A DNA stretch of 64,000 nucleotides from Desulfatiglans anilini DSM 4660 (GTDB lineage: Bacteria; Desulfobacterota; DSM-4660; Desulfatiglandales; Desulfatiglandaceae). Positions within the stretch are counted from its first letter, which is position 1. Each line of letters begins with the position of its first letter. This document shows, in pieces, positions 7,637-16,867 of this stretch. The DNA lies in contig NZ_AULM01000021.1 in the NCBI RefSeq assembly GCF_000422285.1, positions 1-64,000 of the forward strand, written 5' to 3'. Under the pieces are notes generated by a model. That model was not told where the DNA came from. It searched no databases and saw only the letters and a program-made list of their open reading frames with translations. Both the position numbers and the translations under genes were made by a program.

Positions 7637-9844
7637 ATGGAGAGATCCGCCTTCGCTCTCTACATGGCCGTACTGGTGATCGGCCCGCTCCTCTTCGGGG
7701 CGATCCACACCTACGCCTACACCTTCATGAGCCTCGGGGTGCTCGCAGCGACGCTCCTCCTGATCGTGAAAAACGTCGGCCGAACCGCCGGGAGCGGAAG
7801 GTGGACCTTCCAATGCCCCCGAACGGGCCTCTACGTCTTCTTTTTCATGATGACCGCTTTCCTGGTCTTTCAGACCATCCCGTTGCCCGACTCGATGACG
7901 TCGATCTTGTCGCCGGAAGCGCACCAAATTGCGGAGGCTGCCATTCCGGCGCCTCTTGTCGTCGACGGAGCGGCCGGCTCAGGTTTCCGCTCGGCGCTGG
8001 CCCCGTATATTTACCCTGTCCGCATGTCCATCATGCGTTTCCTGGTCTACGGCCTCTTCTTCTTCGGATTCGCTCAGGTACTCAACTCACGAAGGCGGAT
8101 CGAACTTGCCGTTGTGCTGCTCCTCCTGACGGGCTCCTTCACCGCGCTCTATGGCATTCTTCAGACGTACTCCGCCGACCCCCATATCTGGTGGGTGAGA
8201 AGCGGCCCGAGCCGCCAGGCTGTGAACGGGACCTACATTAACCGAAACCATTTCGCCGGCTTCATGGAAATGGGCGTGCTCATGGCGGCCGCGTTTTCGG
8301 GGGCGATCGCCTTGGGCGTGAAAAAGCGGCTGCCCGTCCCCGGCATCGGCCTCAGAGGGCGTATCGGGGCATTCCTCTCCGGAGAGCAGGAGCGGAGCAA
8401 ACGGGTCCTGGTCCTCCTGGCCGGGATCGTTATGGGGCTCGGACTCATCTTTTCCGGATCGCGCGCAGGCATGGCATCAGCCGCAGCCGGACTCCTTTGC
8501 CTGGGGCTCTTCTTCGTCTTCAAGAGGAAGAACCGTCGGAAAGGGGCGCTTGTACTCTTTCTGTTTACCGCTACGGCCGGCTATGCCCTTTACATGGGTG
8601 TGGATTATCCCTTGAGCCGATTCGAGAACCTGGAACCTTCCTTCGAGGCGCGATACAGGTACGCCAGGACCACCTTCGAGCTGTTTCGGGATTACCCGAT
8701 TTTCGGTGTCGGCGTCGGCAATTTCCAGTACGCCTACCCGGTTTATCAGGCCCCGCAGGATCAGGGCATCCTGGTGGAGCATGCGCACAACGACTGGGTT
8801 CAGTTCCTGGCTGAGGCAGGCCTGGTGGGCTTCGGCATCATGCTCCTGGGGGCCGGCTGGATCGCCTTTGTGCTCATGCGGGCCTATCGGAGGCGGCAAG
8901 AGCCCTTTGCGGTCTCGCTCGGCGCAGTCCCTTTCGCTGTGATGGCGGCCATCGGGCTCCACTCGATCTACGATTTCAACCTGCACATGCCCGCCAACTT
9001 TCTGATCTTCACCGCCGTGCTCGCGATCGGGTTCAGCGCCCTGCACCTCGAGAGGGAGCCAATGGGGGCGCTCGGAGGCCTTCCATTCCGGGTGCTCCCG
9101 CTCCGCGGCAGCGGGGCGCTGGCGCTGTTGCTGGGCCTCGGGCTGGTGCTTTGGACGGGCCTTTGGAGCGTCAGACACTTTGTAGCGGAGGCGCACTGCA
9201 ACACCGTCCCGAACTCGACGCTGAACCGCGACATGGATCCCCCGGCGGGGGATATTCAAACCGCCATGGCCTGGGACCCCTGGAATGCGGGTTATCCTTA
9301 CAGGCTGGCGCTCAAATTCATGCTCCCGAACCCGGAGGCCGCCGAGGCGGCTGCGCCGGGGGCGCAGGTCTTGGGCGCGAGCGGCATCGCACCCCTTTTC
9401 TTGCAAGGGACGGCAGAGGCGATTATCCCCCCGCTCGAGCGCTCCCTCGCCCTGAACCCGTTTGAGGGCGAGCGCCACCTCCTCCTGGGCTGGGCCTATG
9501 CGAGCCTTTGGGACCGGCCGAATTACCGCGAGAGGTGGCTCCCGGCCGCCGATCTCGCTATGCAGCGAGCGGCCCTCTTCACCCAGGATAGCGAGGCCGG
9601 GGTGCATGCGGAGATGGGGAATTTCTGGGTGCTTCGTTCGAAGACGCTTCACCCGGCGGACCCCGAACATGCGGCCGCCCGGGCATCGGCTGCGGCCCAT
9701 TACTCGAGGGCGCTGGACATGTCTTCCGAAAAAGCCCGGAACTCCATGCGGGAGAAAATCAGCGCCTATGTCTGGCTCTTCTACCCCGATGAGCAGTTGG
9801 TCGGACAGCTTGTGAAAACTCCGGAGCCGGAAGTCATTCAGTGA
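7637..9844 (+). CDS. O-antigen ligase/Wzy-like polymerase with TPR-like C-terminal region
   Basis: Inner-membrane protein with about a dozen hydrophobic segments. The Wzy_C/O-antigen-ligase signature lies near residues 340-410: ARTTFELFRDYPIFGVGVGN, then VEHAHNDWVQFLAEAGLVG. The earlier NRNHFAGFMEMG segment is also common to the family. Residues after about 515 are soluble and helix-rich with alternating Ala/Leu, like tetratricopeptide repeats, which EPS polymerases of this class often carry. I chose the ATG at 7637, five bases after the previous stop; the frame is open upstream but only as a shadow of the preceding gene. It is one of two polymerase/ligase-type proteins in the window (the other at 37285). 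Confidence 0.85.
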   Translation: MERSAFALYMAVLVIGPLLFGAIHTYAYTFMSLGVLAATLLLIVKNVGRTAGSGRWTFQCPRTGLYVFFFMMTAFLVFQTIPLPDSMTSILSPEAHQIAEAAIPAPLVVDGAAGSGFRSALAPYIYPVRMSIMRFLVYGLFFFGFAQVLNSRRRIELAVVLLLLTGSFTALYGILQTYSADPHIWWVRSGPSRQAVNGTYINRNHFAGFMEMGVLMAAAFSGAIALGVKKRLPVPGIGLRGRIGAFLSGEQERSKRVLVLLAGIVMGLGLIFSGSRAGMASAAAGLLCLGLFFVFKRKNRRKGALVLFLFTATAGYALYMGVDYPLSRFENLEPSFEARYRYARTTFELFRDYPIFGVGVGNFQYAYPVYQAPQDQGILVEHAHNDWVQFLAEAGLVGFGIMLLGAGWIAFVLMRAYRRRQEPFAVSLGAVPFAVMAAIGLHSIYDFNLHMPANFLIFTAVLAIGFSALHLEREPMGALGGLPFRVLPLRGSGALALLLGLGLVLWTGLWSVRHFVAEAHCNTVPNSTLNRDMDPPAGDIQTAMAWDPWNAGYPYRLALKFMLPNPEAAEAAAPGAQVLGASGIAPLFLQGTAEAIIPPLERSLALNPFEGERHLLLGWAYASLWDRPNYRERWLPAADLAMQRAALFTQDSEAGVHAEMGNFWVLRSKTLHPADPEHAAARASAAAHYSRALDMSSEKARNSMREKISAYVWLFYPDEQLVGQLVKTPEPEVIQ

Positions 9845-10074
9845 GTTGGAGGATTTTGAGGGCAGGCTTTTTTCCTTGCTTCCTTCGTTCAAAGCGTATA
9901 CAGATAAAGTGCCCATAAAACGGACCAATCTGCAGTGCCGGCCATTGCTGCAGTATTGCGCTTGCGGCTGGTTTTCGAGGGGAATTCAGTCTCAGACAAC
10001 GGTTTTCTCATTTATTGGCGGCGGCTATTAGATCTACTTTCAACGTCTTTCGGGATGAACGGGAGGGAGAGGGT
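9845..10074 (+). other. Intergenic region before the cohesin-like gene
   Basis: About 230 bp with no convincing gene. It probably holds the promoter for the cohesin-like/dockerin group, but I see no consensus -35/-10 or sigma-54 site. GGGAGGGAGAGGG just before 10075 is a very strong ribosome site. Confidence 0.4.
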
Positions 10075-10719
10075 ATGAAACTGGTCAAGTCTTTTCTGGC
10101 GATGATTCTGATGGTTCTGGTCTTTCCAGGACTGTCCTTTGGCGCTATGGTGTTCGAACTGGACCACCCCGGCACCGCTTACGTTGGGGACACGTTCGAT
10201 TTGACGGTGAAGATCGTCGGCACGGATTCGAATACCGATCCGCTGACGATTTGTGGATACGAGACCCTTCTGGGCTTCGACCCGGAGGCCCTGGAGTTGA
10301 CGGCCTACCAGGGCGAGCCATTTTTCCCCAGCGGCCTTCTGGGCCCTCAAGTTTATACGCCCACTAGCGTTCCGCCGTCTTCGCCGGGCACCTTCGGGTC
10401 CATGGATATCACGCTGGATGACGCCCCGGGTTTTCCTTATGGGGGCGCTACGGCGACCTTCACCTTCAAGTGCCTCAAGGCGGGCGTGGCTACGTTTTCC
10501 TTGACGGGCACCAACCTCGTCACGGATTGTTTGTTGTTCGACAACACGGATATCACAAGCGTGACCAATCCCTCGATCACCGTGAACGAGAAGCCTGTGC
10601 TGCCGGCTGCTCAGTCCGTTCCCACCATCGGCGGATACGGTATGCTGTTGTTGATTTTCGGCATGGGCCTCGGCGCGCTGTGGGCGGTCAGGCGGAAGAC
10701 ATCCGCTCTGAAGCGTTGA
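10075..10719 (+). CDS. Secreted cohesin-like protein with IPTL-CTERM-type anchor
   Basis: Signal peptide at residues 1-23 (ending LSFGA). Residues 25-172 read as a cohesin-like beta-sandwich: VFELDHPGTAYVGDTFDLTV, then GYETLLGFDPEALEL, ATATFTFKCLKAGVATFSL, all in the order seen in cohesins. The C-terminus (182-207) has the tripartite layout of IPTL-CTERM sorting signals: VPTIGGYGM, a hydrophobic helix, then VRRK. Such tails hold exported proteins at the envelope, probably for processing by a dedicated enzyme; none is visible in the window. The next two genes encode dockerin proteins, the natural partners of cohesins. The start is set by GGGAGGGAGAGGG upstream; the frame opens at 10015 but residues before the Met at 10075 are not signal-like. 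Confidence 0.8.
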   Translation: MKLVKSFLAMILMVLVFPGLSFGAMVFELDHPGTAYVGDTFDLTVKIVGTDSNTDPLTICGYETLLGFDPEALELTAYQGEPFFPSGLLGPQVYTPTSVPPSSPGTFGSMDITLDDAPGFPYGGATATFTFKCLKAGVATFSLTGTNLVTDCLLFDNTDITSVTNPSITVNEKPVLPAAQSVPTIGGYGMLLLIFGMGLGALWAVRRKTSALKR

Positions 10720-10835
10720 TTAGCAAGGCATTTCCCCCCGCTGGTTCTGCTCGTTCCACCAGGGCGGGGGCGTTTGAGCGCATGAAAAGGACAACCCAGG
10801 TTTAGAACCTAACACGTTTCGAGAGGAGTCAGACG

Positions 10836-11153
10836 ATGATCAGGATATCCGGCGTTGCATCGCTTCTTATGATTATGCTTGCGATGGTTTTTGCGGTTTC
10901 GCTTCCTGCCCACGCAGGGGAGCCTGTTGAGAAGGCGGCTTCCATTCAAACGTTCGAGGATTGTGCGTCTTACAACACCGATTTGAATGGCGACGGTGCC
11001 ATCGATGTGGCGGATCTGCTTGCCGTCAAGAAGTGCATCCAGGAAGGCTGCAGCGATTCTGCCTACGACGTGGACGGGGACGGGGCGGTGAACGAGGCCG
11101 ATGCGGATATCGTCCTCAAGTGCATAGAGCTTCGCCGGACGCAGAGGCAATGA
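10836..11153 (+). CDS. Small secreted dockerin type I protein (first of two)
   Basis: A 105-residue protein made of a signal peptide (1-27, ending PAHA) and little else but one dockerin. The two calcium-binding F-hand-like loops are complete: DLNGDGAIDVAD (49-60) and DVDGDGAVNEAD (78-89), each followed by a helix (LLAVKKCI and ADIVLKCI). Cysteines at 43, 67, 72 and 96 could form disulfides. There is no catalytic domain, unlike cellulosomal dockerins. GAGAGGAGT precedes the ATG by seven to ten bases. Its likely partner is the cohesin-like protein encoded just upstream, or a cohesin elsewhere in the genome. Confidence 0.85.
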   Translation: MIRISGVASLLMIMLAMVFAVSLPAHAGEPVEKAASIQTFEDCASYNTDLNGDGAIDVADLLAVKKCIQEGCSDSAYDVDGDGAVNEADADIVLKCIELRRTQRQ

Positions 11154-11193
11154 TGCACCGAACAGCCTTAAATTCTGGTAAGGGACGAGGATT

Positions 11194-11529
11194 ATGAAGA
11201 AGCTACGCGCAGCAGGTAAGAGGATGGTTCAGATGGTGTTTTCCATCGCACTAGTGTGGGGTGCGCTTGCCGCGCCGTCATTTGCCTTGGTGGCCCCCGG
11301 ACCGAGCGATATCACGAACTGCGATGATTGTCAGAACCTCGTGAATGTCGATGTGGACAGCGATGGGCGCGTTACGACGGCAGATCTTCTCATCGTTTAC
11401 AGCAACATTCAGAAGAAGATCTACACGGCTGCGAGCGACGTAAACAGTGACGGCCTCGTCAACATGGACGATTTCACCATCGTCAAACGCTGTCTCGGGT
11501 GCACGGTGAGCGCGAGCCCGTTCAATTGA
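11194..11529 (+). CDS. Small secreted dockerin type I protein (second of two)
   Basis: A 111-residue paralogue of the preceding gene: signal peptide (about 1-31, ending SFA), short linker, then one dockerin with loops DVDSDGRVTTAD (53-64) and DVNSDGLVNMDD (82-93) and the helices LLIVYSNI and FTIVKRCL. Four cysteines (43, 46, 100, 103) lie as CxxC pairs at the two ends of the domain, which may lock its termini together. It starts 40 bp after the first dockerin gene and has GGGACGAGG upstream. Sequence between the loops differs enough from the first copy to suggest a separate partner or orientation. Confidence 0.85.
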   Translation: MKKLRAAGKRMVQMVFSIALVWGALAAPSFALVAPGPSDITNCDDCQNLVNVDVDSDGRVTTADLLIVYSNIQKKIYTAASDVNSDGLVNMDDFTIVKRCLGCTVSASPFN

Positions 11530-11729
11530 GAGGCCTTCCCGGGGCGAGTGAGTTGAGCGCCTCGGAGTCTTTGGTGGTAGCACGAGATCGACCTGAGAAG
11601 GCCCTCGGCATCCACCTTGCGGCCGGCGCCCCGGGCCCCGGGGTTTCACGGCCTCTGCGGACCGTGCAAAGGTGCCTTCACGATCTCTCCTGACGAAGTT
11701 CCTCTCCTGCCATTCCCCCTTCACCTGTT

Positions 11730-13196
11730 TTGAGACCGAGTGATATGTTGTATTATCGGAAAAGCCCCTGCACGTGCGTGTCCGCACGGATGCCCGGGAT
11801 CCTGTGCCTCTTTGCTCCAGGCAGTGGAGGAGCGGCTCACGGAGCGAAGAGGCGCGGCCGCACTCGGTCAGGGTGTGACGTGTCGGGGCGGCGGGCCGTC
11901 GCTTCGGCGGTGTTGTGCCCCCTGCTCATGGTACTCCTGATAGGCACTGTGTGGCTGGGCCGGGCCCAGGGCGCCGTGTGGAGTCAGGCGGCAAGGACTG
12001 CTGAAGGGTATATGCAGGGCGACACCGGCAATCTCAGACTGGGGAAGTGGCGCGTCCTGCCCAGCCTGGCGCTGGAGGGTGTTTATGACAGCAACATTTT
12101 CCTCAGCAACGGGGAGAGCGTGCAACCGCTCGACCCTTCGAGGCGCACCCGCGACCCCAAGGTGTCGGACTATATCTTCCACGTTGCGCCGGCGCTCGAA
12201 CTCGCCTATGACATGGGGGTGCGCGGGGGAATCAAATTCGGTTACCAAGCGGATTTTGCGTTTTATCGCAGGCGGAGCGACCAGGACTGGCAGCGGCAAA
12301 GCGGCTCCTTCGGCTTCGACTATCGCGCGCCGGGAGGGTTGCTGCTGTTGATCGACGAACAGTTCACCGACGCCGATGACCCGTATGGAAACGACGTCCA
12401 GTACGGGCTGGGCGAGACGCGTAGCCGATGGACGAACGATCTGAAGGGAAGCGTCGGTTGGCGGTTCCCGAAGGATCTCAAGCTGCTTGCCCATTTCGGG
12501 CACAGCAAGAGCGAGTACGAAGTGGAGCGCGATCTCGACGCCGGCCAGAATTGGACGCTGATAGAGGCGGGGTTGGGCGTCGAGAAGAAGGTGATGTCAA
12601 GGACGTGGACCTTCCTGGAATTCCGCAACGGCTGGCAAGAGTATGATGATCACGGCCTCTCCGTCACCCCGGAGACCGATGCCGGCAACCAGCGGGCGAG
12701 GATCGATACGGGGCTGAAGTGGGAGGGCATCGGCCGTTTGTCGGGGGCCGTCAGCTTCGGCTATCAGTGGCTGCAATACGATAATGACCGGGATGCCCAG
12801 GGAATCCCCTACAGCGACACCGGCACGTGGGTCGGAGAGACCAGCGTCGGCTGGAAGGCGACGGCCAGGACCCTACTCGGTTTTAATTTTTCGCGAAACG
12901 AATCCCCCAGCTCCGGTGCTGGCGCGGACACCATGGAGACCACCTCGGCCGGGGTCACCCTTTCGCAGGAACTCCCTTATAAATTTCGCGGCATGGCCGG
13001 GTTTTCCTATGGTCTTTCCGACTACCAGTCGGGCCGCAAGGACCATGACTATTACGCGAACGTGGGCCTTACCTATCAGATCCGCGCCTGGCTCGATGCG
13101 GGCATCGGGTACCGCTATCTCCGAAAGGACTCCAGCGATGGGGCGGAATCGTTCACCGGGAACCAGTTCAGCGTTATGTTAGGCGCGCGGTATTGA
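11730..13196 (+). CDS. Outer-membrane beta-barrel protein of the EPS export system
   Basis: After an N-terminal export region, from about residue 85 the protein is a series of alternating amphipathic strands with aromatic girdles (LALEGVYDSNIFLSNG, GIKFGYQADFAFYRRR, LDAGIGYRYLRKDSSDG) and ends in QFSVMLGARY, a good outer-membrane C-terminal strand. This matches the BBP2-like barrels that accompany EPS genes. The start is uncertain: the ATG at 11730 gives a long Arg/Cys-rich leader, while a GTG at 11880 gives VSGRRAVASAVLCPLL, a better signal peptide cleaved after RAQG. Barrel genes of this type precede Wza/Wzc genes and may help the polymer through the outer membrane. Confidence 0.8.
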   Translation: MRPSDMLYYRKSPCTCVSARMPGILCLFAPGSGGAAHGAKRRGRTRSGCDVSGRRAVASAVLCPLLMVLLIGTVWLGRAQGAVWSQAARTAEGYMQGDTGNLRLGKWRVLPSLALEGVYDSNIFLSNGESVQPLDPSRRTRDPKVSDYIFHVAPALELAYDMGVRGGIKFGYQADFAFYRRRSDQDWQRQSGSFGFDYRAPGGLLLLIDEQFTDADDPYGNDVQYGLGETRSRWTNDLKGSVGWRFPKDLKLLAHFGHSKSEYEVERDLDAGQNWTLIEAGLGVEKKVMSRTWTFLEFRNGWQEYDDHGLSVTPETDAGNQRARIDTGLKWEGIGRLSGAVSFGYQWLQYDNDRDAQGIPYSDTGTWVGETSVGWKATARTLLGFNFSRNESPSSGAGADTMETTSAGVTLSQELPYKFRGMAGFSYGLSDYQSGRKDHDYYANVGLTYQIRAWLDAGIGYRYLRKDSSDGAESFTGNQFSVMLGARY

Positions 13197-13357
13197 GCGG
13201 CGGAAGGCGAACAGGGAAGGGAAGCGTCCCGCTTTAGGGTTGCAAAGCGCCGGCCGAAGCCGTAGGATCGAAGCAAAAATGAGAGACCCGCGGGGCGGTC
13301 GCTGTTTTTGGCCGCCCTTGTACATAGATTGAAAGGCGAACGGAAGACCGAGACGAT

Positions 13358-14476
13358 ATGATGTTGCCGCCGAAGATTTTGCCAGGCGCCGCCGAAGGGC
13401 GTCGCCGTCACCGATTGGTTTGGGCCCTGTCGAAGATGCGTGCTGGGGCGGTGCTGCTGTTGCTCCTCGCTTTTTGCGCCCCGGGGTGTGCGGTCAACGA
13501 TGAGGTAGTCCGCGTCACCCATGTGCAAAGCGGGGAGCTGAGCGGCCTCGGGCCGGAGAACGCAGCCAGGGTCGCCGAGATCAAGAAGGCCCGCGGCGGC
13601 CGGGAAATCAGTCCGCAGATCGGCGAGGTTCTCGGTGATGCCCCCCAGTTGAGCGTTGCGGAATATCGTTCACGCTTTCCCGAAGCCGAATGTGCGGAGT
13701 CCGATTACCAGGTCGGCGGGACCGATGTGCTCTCGGTGGTGGTCTATGACGAGCCCGACCTCTCCAAAGACGCGGTGCCCGTGAGCAGGGAAGGTTACAT
13801 CTCTTTTCCTCTTGTCGGGCGTGTCAAGGTTGCGGGTCTCACCCCGGTTGAAATCGAGCGGCTCATGGCCCATGAACTGGCAGCCAAGCAGTATCTTCTG
13901 GACGCGCATGTTTCGGTCATGGTCCGGGAGTACAACAGCAGGCACTTCATGGTCCTCGGGACGGTGAACGCCCCTGGCACCTACACCCTTCAGGCGGGGG
14001 AGCGCGTCCTGAACGCCCTTTCCAAGGTGGGCGGGTTCGACCGGCAGCGGGCTGGGAGCCATGCCCTCCTTATCCGGACGCTCGAATCGGGGACGGAAAC
14101 GGAGAACCGAGTCATCGTCAAGATCGACCTCGACAGCCTTCTGAAGAGGGGCGACCAGGCGTCCAACCTGTATCTGCGCGACGGGGACATGCTGTTCGTT
14201 CCACCCGTATCGCGCTATTACATTATCGGGCAGGTGCAAACCCCCGGCTCCTATGATATGCCGAACGACGAAGTCAGCCTCGTGGAGGCCATCGGGGCCG
14301 CCGGCGGGTTCACGCCGATTGCGGCCAGGAACAAGACGCGCATCATCCGGGTGGAGGAGGGCGTGGAAAAGATCATCGTGATCAACGTGGATGCCATCAC
14401 CCGCGAAGGTAGAAAGGTGAGCGACATCGCGCTCAAACCGGACGACATCGTCGTGGTCCCGGAGAGCTTTTTCTGA
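13358..14476 (+). CDS. Polysaccharide export lipoprotein (Wza-like)
   Basis: Outer-membrane channel-forming polysaccharide exporter. A lipobox is visible (LLAFCAPGC), implying lipidation on that Cys. The PES domain follows with YQVGGTDVLSVVVYDEPDLS, then two SLBB domains with VLGTVNAPGTYTL and IIGQVQTPGSYDMP. The best start may be the ATG at 13436 (MRAGAVLLLLLAFC), which puts the lipobox at a normal distance; the upstream ATG at 13358 adds 26 basic residues. The gene lies 35 bp before the Wzc-like kinase, its usual partner across the periplasm. Confidence 0.9.
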   Translation: MMLPPKILPGAAEGRRRHRLVWALSKMRAGAVLLLLLAFCAPGCAVNDEVVRVTHVQSGELSGLGPENAARVAEIKKARGGREISPQIGEVLGDAPQLSVAEYRSRFPEAECAESDYQVGGTDVLSVVVYDEPDLSKDAVPVSREGYISFPLVGRVKVAGLTPVEIERLMAHELAAKQYLLDAHVSVMVREYNSRHFMVLGTVNAPGTYTLQAGERVLNALSKVGGFDRQRAGSHALLIRTLESGTETENRVIVKIDLDSLLKRGDQASNLYLRDGDMLFVPPVSRYYIIGQVQTPGSYDMPNDEVSLVEAIGAAGGFTPIAARNKTRIIRVEEGVEKIIVINVDAITREGRKVSDIALKPDDIVVVPESFF

Positions 14477-14511
14477 TTCGGGGATCAGCGGCTTTTCAAA
14501 CGGCAAAAACA

Positions 14512-16791
14512 ATGAACGAACCCCTGATAGATTCCCCGGAAAGGGAAAAACCGGTCGACCTGCGGCGCTACCTGCAGGTGGTCCTCAAACGGCGCTGGGT
14601 CATCCTGGCGGTCTTCGCGGTCATCCTGATCGCCGTCGCTTTGAAGACCTACACCGCAACACCGGTTTACCGGGCTACCACCCGGCTCATCATCGAAAAG
14701 AGCCTCTCGGCGAGTTCCGTGATGCCGCAAAACGGTATGTTCTACGAGATCTGGGACCCGCAGTTCTACAACACGCAGCACAAGATCATCCAGAGCCGCG
14801 CGGTGGCGGCCTCGGTCATCGACCGGTTGAATCTGGAACATTCGGAGGAGTTTTTCCCCAAGCCTAAGGATGACCCCGTTTCAAGGGTGAAGCGATTCAT
14901 CGCGGACCAAGTTCAAGGCGTCAAGGCGGCGGCGGCCGCTCTTTTTCGGACGGGCGACAGACAGGCCGTTCTGCAGCCTGACCAAGCCGATTCCAAAGGG
15001 CCGGATTCGGGGCTGATCTCTGCGGTCATGGATCGGATCACCGTCACGCCCGTCCGGGATACCCGTCTGGTGGACGTGAGCTTCGACGCGAAGGACCCGG
15101 TGCTCGCGGCGATGATCGCCAATGCGGTGGCCCAGGCCTATATCGAAGGTAATTTGGAGACACGGCTTGCCAGTGTCAAGGATGCGGTGGAGTGGCTCAG
15201 CGACCGGATCGAAGATGAGCGCAGAAAGGTCAACGAGGCGGAGTACGCGCTGCTCCAGTATAAGGAGCGGAACAAGATCATTACGGACTTCTCCAGCGAC
15301 ACCGAACAGGTAACTGCGCAGAAGCTTGCGCAGTTGAACGCCCAGGTGGTCGATGCTGAATCCGCGCGGGTCGAGGCCGAAACCCTTCTCAATCAGGCCC
15401 TTGCGCTCAGGGGGTCTCCCGAACTGATCGGCTCGATCCCGGATGTCTTGAGCAATTCGCTGATCTCGGAGATCAAGAGCATGGAGGTGGACATCTACAA
15501 GCAGATGTCCGAACTCTCCAAGAAGTACGGCAAAAACCACCCCAGGATGGTCGCCCTCGATTCGGAGTTGAAGGAGCTGAATGCGAGGAAGGCCAAGGAG
15601 GTGGAGCGTGTCGTCAACTCGCTCAGGAACCGCTACATGGTCGCCCAGGCGAAGGAAGAGTCCCTCAAGAGGGCGTTTGAGGAGCAGAAGGAGCAGGCCC
15701 TCCAACTGAACGAAAAGGCCATCCGTTACAGCCTGTTGAACCGCGAGGTCGAAAGCGCCCGGGAGATGTATGACCTCCTGGTCAAGCGGTTCAAAGAGGC
15801 CACCGTCGCCGAGGACATGAAGGCGGACAACGTCCGGGTGATCGACAGGGCCGAGGTGCCCGCGAGCCCGGTCAGCCCGGACAAGCGCCGAAACCTCCTG
15901 CTCGCCCTCGCCGTCGGGCTCGCCCTCGGGGTCGGAGCCGCGTTTCTCCTCGAATACCTCGACAATACCATCAAGCTTCCCGAGGAACTCAAGGACCATC
16001 TGGACGTCGCGTACCTGGGGCCGGTGCCCGCCTTTCAGCCGGAGGGGGATGGCGTCTCTGCCGGCGGAGATCTCGCTTGTGTCCATTCGCCCAGGTCCGG
16101 TGCCAGTGAGGCCTATCGGGGCATCCGCACGAACCTGCTCTTTTCCTCGGCCGGATCCGCCCCGCAGGTCATCCTTATCACGAGCGCCACGCCCCAGGAC
16201 GGCAAGACGGTCACCACCGCCAATCTGGGGGTGACCATGGCGCAGGCGGGGAGCAGGACGGTCATCATCGACTGCGACCTCCGAAAGCCCAAACTGCACA
16301 AGGTCTTCGGCGTCAAATCCGATTGCGGCCTGACGAATCTCCTGGTGGGCGCGAAAGGCAGCGAACAGGCGATCCTCGCCACCGAAGTCCCGGGGCTGGA
16401 CCTCATCCCATCCGGTCCGATCCCCCCCAACCCCTCCGAGATGCTCGGCTCCTCGCAGATGGCCGATCTCCTTACCACCCTCAGAAGCCGCTATGAGCGC
16501 ATCCTGCTCGACAGCCCGCCTGTCACCGCGGTGACCGACGCCACGGTCCTGGCCAGTGCAGTCGACGGGGTCGTCCTCGTAATCAGGGCCGGCTCCACGG
16601 TGCGGGCCGCCGCGGCCGGCGCCGTGGACCAGATCCGGGCGGTTGGCGGGCATATCCTCGGGGGCCTGCTGAATGCGGTCGATGCCGACGGGGGCAAGTA
16701 TTACTATCAGCACTACTATTATCACTATTACGGGGATGATGGTGAGAAGAAGAAAAAGAGCCGCAGGAAGCGCAGAACAGCCGGTGCCTGA
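14512..16791 (+). CDS. Wzc-like chain-length determinant/tyrosine autokinase
   Basis: Inner-membrane co-polymerase that controls chain length and links polymerase to export. An N-terminal Wzz domain with a first membrane segment (about 30-50), a long periplasmic coiled coil, a second segment near 465-485, then a cytoplasmic BY-kinase domain. Kinase motifs: Walker A region ATPQDGKTVTTANLG (about 560), Walker A' VIIDCDLRKPKLHKVFG, Walker B ERILLDSPPVTAVTDA. The tail carries a dense tyrosine cluster (KYYYQHYYYHYYGDDG), the usual autophosphorylation site, followed by a Lys/Arg-rich end. Length 759 aa is normal for the fused form. The cognate phosphatase gene follows. Confidence 0.93.
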   Translation: MNEPLIDSPEREKPVDLRRYLQVVLKRRWVILAVFAVILIAVALKTYTATPVYRATTRLIIEKSLSASSVMPQNGMFYEIWDPQFYNTQHKIIQSRAVAASVIDRLNLEHSEEFFPKPKDDPVSRVKRFIADQVQGVKAAAAALFRTGDRQAVLQPDQADSKGPDSGLISAVMDRITVTPVRDTRLVDVSFDAKDPVLAAMIANAVAQAYIEGNLETRLASVKDAVEWLSDRIEDERRKVNEAEYALLQYKERNKIITDFSSDTEQVTAQKLAQLNAQVVDAESARVEAETLLNQALALRGSPELIGSIPDVLSNSLISEIKSMEVDIYKQMSELSKKYGKNHPRMVALDSELKELNARKAKEVERVVNSLRNRYMVAQAKEESLKRAFEEQKEQALQLNEKAIRYSLLNREVESAREMYDLLVKRFKEATVAEDMKADNVRVIDRAEVPASPVSPDKRRNLLLALAVGLALGVGAAFLLEYLDNTIKLPEELKDHLDVAYLGPVPAFQPEGDGVSAGGDLACVHSPRSGASEAYRGIRTNLLFSSAGSAPQVILITSATPQDGKTVTTANLGVTMAQAGSRTVIIDCDLRKPKLHKVFGVKSDCGLTNLLVGAKGSEQAILATEVPGLDLIPSGPIPPNPSEMLGSSQMADLLTTLRSRYERILLDSPPVTAVTDATVLASAVDGVVLVIRAGSTVRAAAAGAVDQIRAVGGHILGGLLNAVDADGGKYYYQHYYYHYYGDDGEKKKKSRRKRRTAGA

Positions 16792-16867
16792 TGTGCTCCA
16801 CTGAACCCGACGGAATCACTCGCTCCCGCCTTGCGGGGTCCGAGCGCCGCTTTCATTCGACCGTCCG

